Assembly (NCBI GenBank): GCA_902491915.1
Contig: CABUJL010000014.1
Coordinates: forward strand, 1 to 26,354
Source of the DNA: an uncultured Collinsella sp.
GTDB taxonomy: Bacteria; Actinomycetota; Coriobacteriia; Coriobacteriales; Coriobacteriaceae
Length of the DNA: 26,354 nucleotides
Direction: 5' to 3'
Positions 24,026 to 26,354 of the stretch are shown here, one piece after another. The notes under the pieces are model-generated. The model was not told the DNA's origin, ran no database searches, and saw only the letters and a list, made by a program, of their open reading frames with translations. How positions within the stretch are numbered: position 1 is the first letter of the stretch; each line of letters opens with the position of its first letter. The translations under genes and the position numbers were made by a program.

Positions 24026-24760
24026 ATGGAGCTTAAACGCATAGCTCGGCTGGCGAGAGCCGGCGACCGCGTGCTTACGTGGTTTGCCGGCTTTCTCGTG
24101 CTGCTCATGCTGCTGTACGGGGGCTATTCGCTGTGGGACACAAACAACGTTATGAACGGTGGGTTCATCAGCGACGAGCTGCTACGCTACAAACCCACCG
24201 GGATCAACGATTGCGCACGCCTGCGGGATCTGATGGCCAAAAATCCAGACGTTGTCGGATGGGTTACCATCGATGGCACCAACATCGACTATCCCTTTGT
24301 TCAGGGAAAAGATAACCAGGAATACCTCAACAAAAACGTTTTGGGGGAATCCGCGGTCTCGGGAGCGGTGTTTTTGGATACGCGCAACAGCCGCACGATG
24401 ACCGATTCCTACAATCTGCTCTATGCGCACCACATGGATAACGGCGCGATGTTTGGCGATGTCGACCGGTTTTTAGACAGGGGCTTCTTTGACCTGCACC
24501 GCACGGGCACGCTCTACACAAAGGATGGGGCGTTCCGCCTGCGCATTGTTGCCGTGTGCTCGTTTGCTGCGAGTGATGACATTATCTTTGGGCCGGGAAA
24601 CCTGGACCAGGCCTCGATGCAGACGCTGCTCACGCATGTCTCGCAGACGGCGGTGCATGCGAACATGGACGGCGCTGGCCTCGATGCACGCATTATCGCG
24701 CTTTCTACCTGCAGTGATAAAACAAATGGGCGCCGAGCGCTCCTAGCCGAAATCTTGTAG
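24026..24760 (+). CDS. srtB: Class B sortase (pilus-assembly type)
   Basis: 244 aa. ATG 24026 with AAGGA 9 nt upstream; the TTG at 24017 touches that site and is rejected. Membrane anchor 15-35, then the sortase B fold: VVGWVTIDGTNIDYPFVQGKDN (77-97), EYLNKNVLG, GAVFLDTRNS, catalytic His135 in YAHHMDNGAMF, catalytic Cys229 in LSTCSD, and Arg236/237. The usual GHN around the His reads AHH. It would cut the VPTGI/VPTDV signals of the adhesin and pilin and join subunits or attach them to the wall, as the class B sortase of S. pyogenes FCT loci does with its EVPTG-type pilin. Last gene of the operon; its stop is within the right 57-bp repeat. Confidence 0.93.
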   Translation: MELKRIARLARAGDRVLTWFAGFLVLLMLLYGGYSLWDTNNVMNGGFISDELLRYKPTGINDCARLRDLMAKNPDVVGWVTIDGTNIDYPFVQGKDNQEYLNKNVLGESAVSGAVFLDTRNSRTMTDSYNLLYAHHMDNGAMFGDVDRFLDRGFFDLHRTGTLYTKDGAFRLRIVAVCSFAASDDIIFGPGNLDQASMQTLLTHVSQTAVHANMDGAGLDARIIALSTCSDKTNGRRALLAEIL

Positions 24761-24813
24761 CTCATTTAGGATGGGGCTTTTCTAGCTACCTTTGCCGTCC
24801 TACCTGCGCAATG
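24757..24813 (+). repeat. 57-bp direct repeat, right copy (flanks pilus locus)
   Basis: Starts at GTAG, where TAG is the sortase stop codon, exactly as the left copy uses the LysR stop codon. 52 of 57 positions match 18708-18764. A further partial copy (AGGACGGGGATTTTTAGCTA) is at 24822-24841. Confidence 0.9.
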
Positions 24814-24885
24814 ATTTTTCCAGGACGGGGATTTTTAGCTACGGCGTTCCGTTAGCTTGACCGAGCCCCGTCCCAAATTAGCTAC
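24757..24885. terminator. Large inverted repeat between convergent sortase and GGDEF genes
   Basis: The first 22 bases of the right repeat (GTAGCTCATTTAGGATGGGG...) are complementary to 24864-24885 (AGCCCCGTCCCAAATTAGCT...) with 3 mismatches, giving a 129-bp element with inverted ends. It fills the 139-bp gap between two convergent genes and probably acts as a bidirectional terminator; its ends also resemble those of a miniature mobile element. Confidence 0.6.
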
Positions 24886-24899
24886 CCTTTGCTACGGGT

Positions 24900-25991
24900 T
24901 TAGCGGTCCTCGCGTTGCGGCCCGGCTGCCTCGGCTGTCTTTACGCGGTTCTTGTCGATGTACATGTTTTTGTCGGCCTGGGAAAAGAGCTCGCGCATCG
25001 TAGGCGGCTCGTCAAAATCGCTGGAAAGCGTATAGCCCACCGCGTAGCTGATGGGCATATCGGGGTGGACTTCGGAATACTCGTCCACGTTCGCGCGAAT
25101 CCGAGCGAGACAAGATTCCACAGCGGCTCGGTCGGCATCCCGCAGTACCGCGATAAACTCATCGCCGCCGTCGCGGCCCACAAAGCACGTCTCGGACGCC
25201 ACACTTCCCAGTTGCTGGGCAAAAGAACGGATGTATTCGTCGCCCTTCTCGTGGCCGAAGTTGTTATTGACCGTATGCAGATTGTTAAGGTCGAAGACGC
25301 ACACCGCAACGGGCGCCTCCGCGGAGACAGGACGCTCCTGCCCCAAGACCTCCTCGTACTTGTTCTTGTTGGGCAGTCCCGTGGCTTCGTCGAGATAGAC
25401 TTTGCTCTGCAGCTCGCGGTTGAGCGCGGCAGTGCGCACCGCGCGAACAAGTTCGACCGCAAAGGTCGCCACCAAGCCCACGATGTCGATGATCACCAAG
25501 CCCTCGAGATAGTTGAGCGCCGACGCCTTCTCCTGAGAGTAGTCCTCTGCGAGTCGCGTAGCATCATCGCAAATGCCAAAGAACTCCTCGCTCATGGAGA
25601 TGATGTCGGTGTTCTCGTAGCCGACTTCGCGCACGCGGATGATCTCGGCGCAAAGCTTATCAAAATAATTTGCAAGCTCGGTCATCTTTGCCTGATACTC
25701 GTCGTCGTCGAGACGGACGAGGTTGAGGTCGCCACTTCCGTAACGCAAACCGTTGATGTATGAATCCACGGCTTTAAGCAGGTCATCTTGAGGCTGGCCC
25801 GCATCCTCGAGCTTAACGATTCGCTGCGTGGTACCGCGCACCAGACCGGCGTAGTTGACCACACGCGCCGTGCCCTGGATATCGGAGACGAGCAGCATGA
25901 CATTGATGAAGAAGAAGATGAGAACTGCCGTGAGCACCATCATGAGCAGGCGCACCGCCTGGCCGGCCTTCTTGGCGACAGAAGTATTCAC
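24900..25991 (-). CDS. Membrane-bound GGDEF diguanylate cyclase with extracytoplasmic four-helix sensor
   Basis: 363 aa; GTG 25991 after GGGGAGTG. First membrane helix about 12-36, extracytoplasmic helical sensor (about 37-160) beginning NYAGLVRGTTQRIVKLE (46-62), which resembles PilJ-type sensors, second membrane helix about 162-186, then the GGDEF domain (about 200-350). VFDLNNLHTVNNNFGHEKGDEY supplies the metal and substrate residues, and the signature GGDEF (275-279) is intact, so it should make c-di-GMP. No RxxD inhibitory site is present just upstream (ETCFV instead). Convergent with the pilus operon; a link between c-di-GMP and pilus display is possible but only inferred from position. 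Confidence 0.9.
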   Translation of the reverse strand: MNTSVAKKAGQAVRLLMMVLTAVLIFFFINVMLLVSDIQGTARVVNYAGLVRGTTQRIVKLEDAGQPQDDLLKAVDSYINGLRYGSGDLNLVRLDDDEYQAKMTELANYFDKLCAEIIRVREVGYENTDIISMSEEFFGICDDATRLAEDYSQEKASALNYLEGLVIIDIVGLVATFAVELVRAVRTAALNRELQSKVYLDEATGLPNKNKYEEVLGQERPVSAEAPVAVCVFDLNNLHTVNNNFGHEKGDEYIRSFAQQLGSVASETCFVGRDGGDEFIAVLRDADRAAVESCLARIRANVDEYSEVHPDMPISYAVGYTLSSDFDEPPTMRELFSQADKNMYIDKNRVKTAEAAGPQREDR

Positions 25992-26181
25992 AAGTTCACT
26001 CCCCTAAATGACAAAAGAACAGGTAGCACGCAGTGTGCTGAAATTCATGGGTGGTTAACTCTACCATATGGGCCAGCAGCCTCAAACTGCAGCAGACGCT
26101 CGTCCAAATTGGCGTGACGCTTGCCTTGTTGTTCTTGACCTGGCCGCGCTATCGGACATGCTTCTGGTCTTGGATCACCAT

Positions 26182-26354
26182 GGGAAGGCTCATCCCGTTT
26201 TGTACGTCCAGAGTGGGATGCGGTTTCCCAAAGGTGCCGTTAGGGGAAACCACATCCCGGTTTATGCCCTTGAAATGGGATGTCGTTTCCCGGAGGGGGC
26301 CCAGCGGGAAACGGCATCCCATTCTGGGCCCGAAAAGTGGGATACGGTTTCCGG
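26182..26354. repeat. Regular array of 15-bp arms in alternating orientation (62-bp period), cut by window edge
   Basis: Forward arms GGGATGCGGTTTCCC (26215), GGGATGTCGTTTCCC (26277) and GGGATACGGTTTCC (26339) alternate with reverse arms GGGAAGGCTCATCCC (26182, degenerate), GGGAAACCACATCCC (26244) and GGGAAACGGCATCCC (26306). Starts are spaced 33, 29, 33, 29, 33 bp, an exact 62-bp period. Gaps between arms are 14 and 18 nt alternately and differ in sequence. Each forward-reverse pair forms a 15-bp stem with one mismatch and a 14-nt loop. The preceding gap 25992-26181 shows only the upstream region of the GGDEF gene and no clear promoter. Confidence 0.9.

Noticed and set aside
26068..26354. 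Open frame from ATG 26068 to the right edge
   Set aside because: No ribosome site, and it runs through the 62-bp array whose period is not a multiple of three; several other frames are open there too. The sequence beyond the edge would decide.
26182..26354. Array read as a CRISPR
   Set aside because: Arms alternate in orientation, are only 15 bp with internal changes, gaps are 14/18 nt, and no cas gene is nearby.

Overview
The window looks like chromosomal DNA of a high-GC Coriobacteriia bacterium, most likely Collinsella. This is inferred from GC-rich codon use, the gene families present, and short CTGTCCCTTTGT-type palindromes between genes that I associate with that genus. No rRNA, tRNA, transposase, integrase or CRISPR-Cas gene was seen.

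Left part (1-14.3 kb) is mostly core metabolism. It holds the 5' end of an LTA-synthase-type gene running off the left edge, a nitroreductase, and a potassium block: Kup transporter, a 64-aa membrane protein, and a KdpD/KdpE-like sensor kinase and regulator without KdpFABC. These are followed by RlmKL (two rRNA methyltransferases fused, the first apparently missing its catalytic motifs), a HAD phosphatase, a transaldolase-family aldolase and the Tex RNA-binding protein. The gaps hold several structured non-coding elements.

Middle (14.3-18.7 kb): a minus-strand operon SDR dehydrogenase -> OFA-type MFS transporter -> Gfo/Idh/MocA oxidoreductase, with a divergent LysR regulator. It probably imports and oxidises a sugar-, polyol- or acid-like compound; the substrate cannot be read from the sequence.

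Right part (18.7-24.8 kb) is the most interesting region: a four-gene surface-pilus locus in the order large adhesin, SipA-like signal-peptidase homologue, FctA-like pilin, class B sortase. This matches the FCT pilus region of Streptococcus pyogenes (cpa-sipA-fctA-srtC). The signal peptidase homologue has lost both catalytic residues (Ser->Glu84, Lys->Gly121), as SipA has. Both surface proteins end in VPT-type sorting signals. The adhesin carries a G9 tract inside its signal-peptide codons and a G8 tract just upstream, which suggests on/off phase variation. The pilin gene is frameshifted in this copy. A 57-bp direct repeat (52/57 identical) starts at the stop codon before the locus and recurs at the stop codon of its last gene, so the locus looks like an exchangeable cassette. 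By eye it is also less GC-rich than its neighbours.

Right edge: a membrane GGDEF protein convergent with the sortase, then an array of 15-bp arms in alternating orientation, spaced exactly 33/29 bp (62-bp period), which runs off the window.
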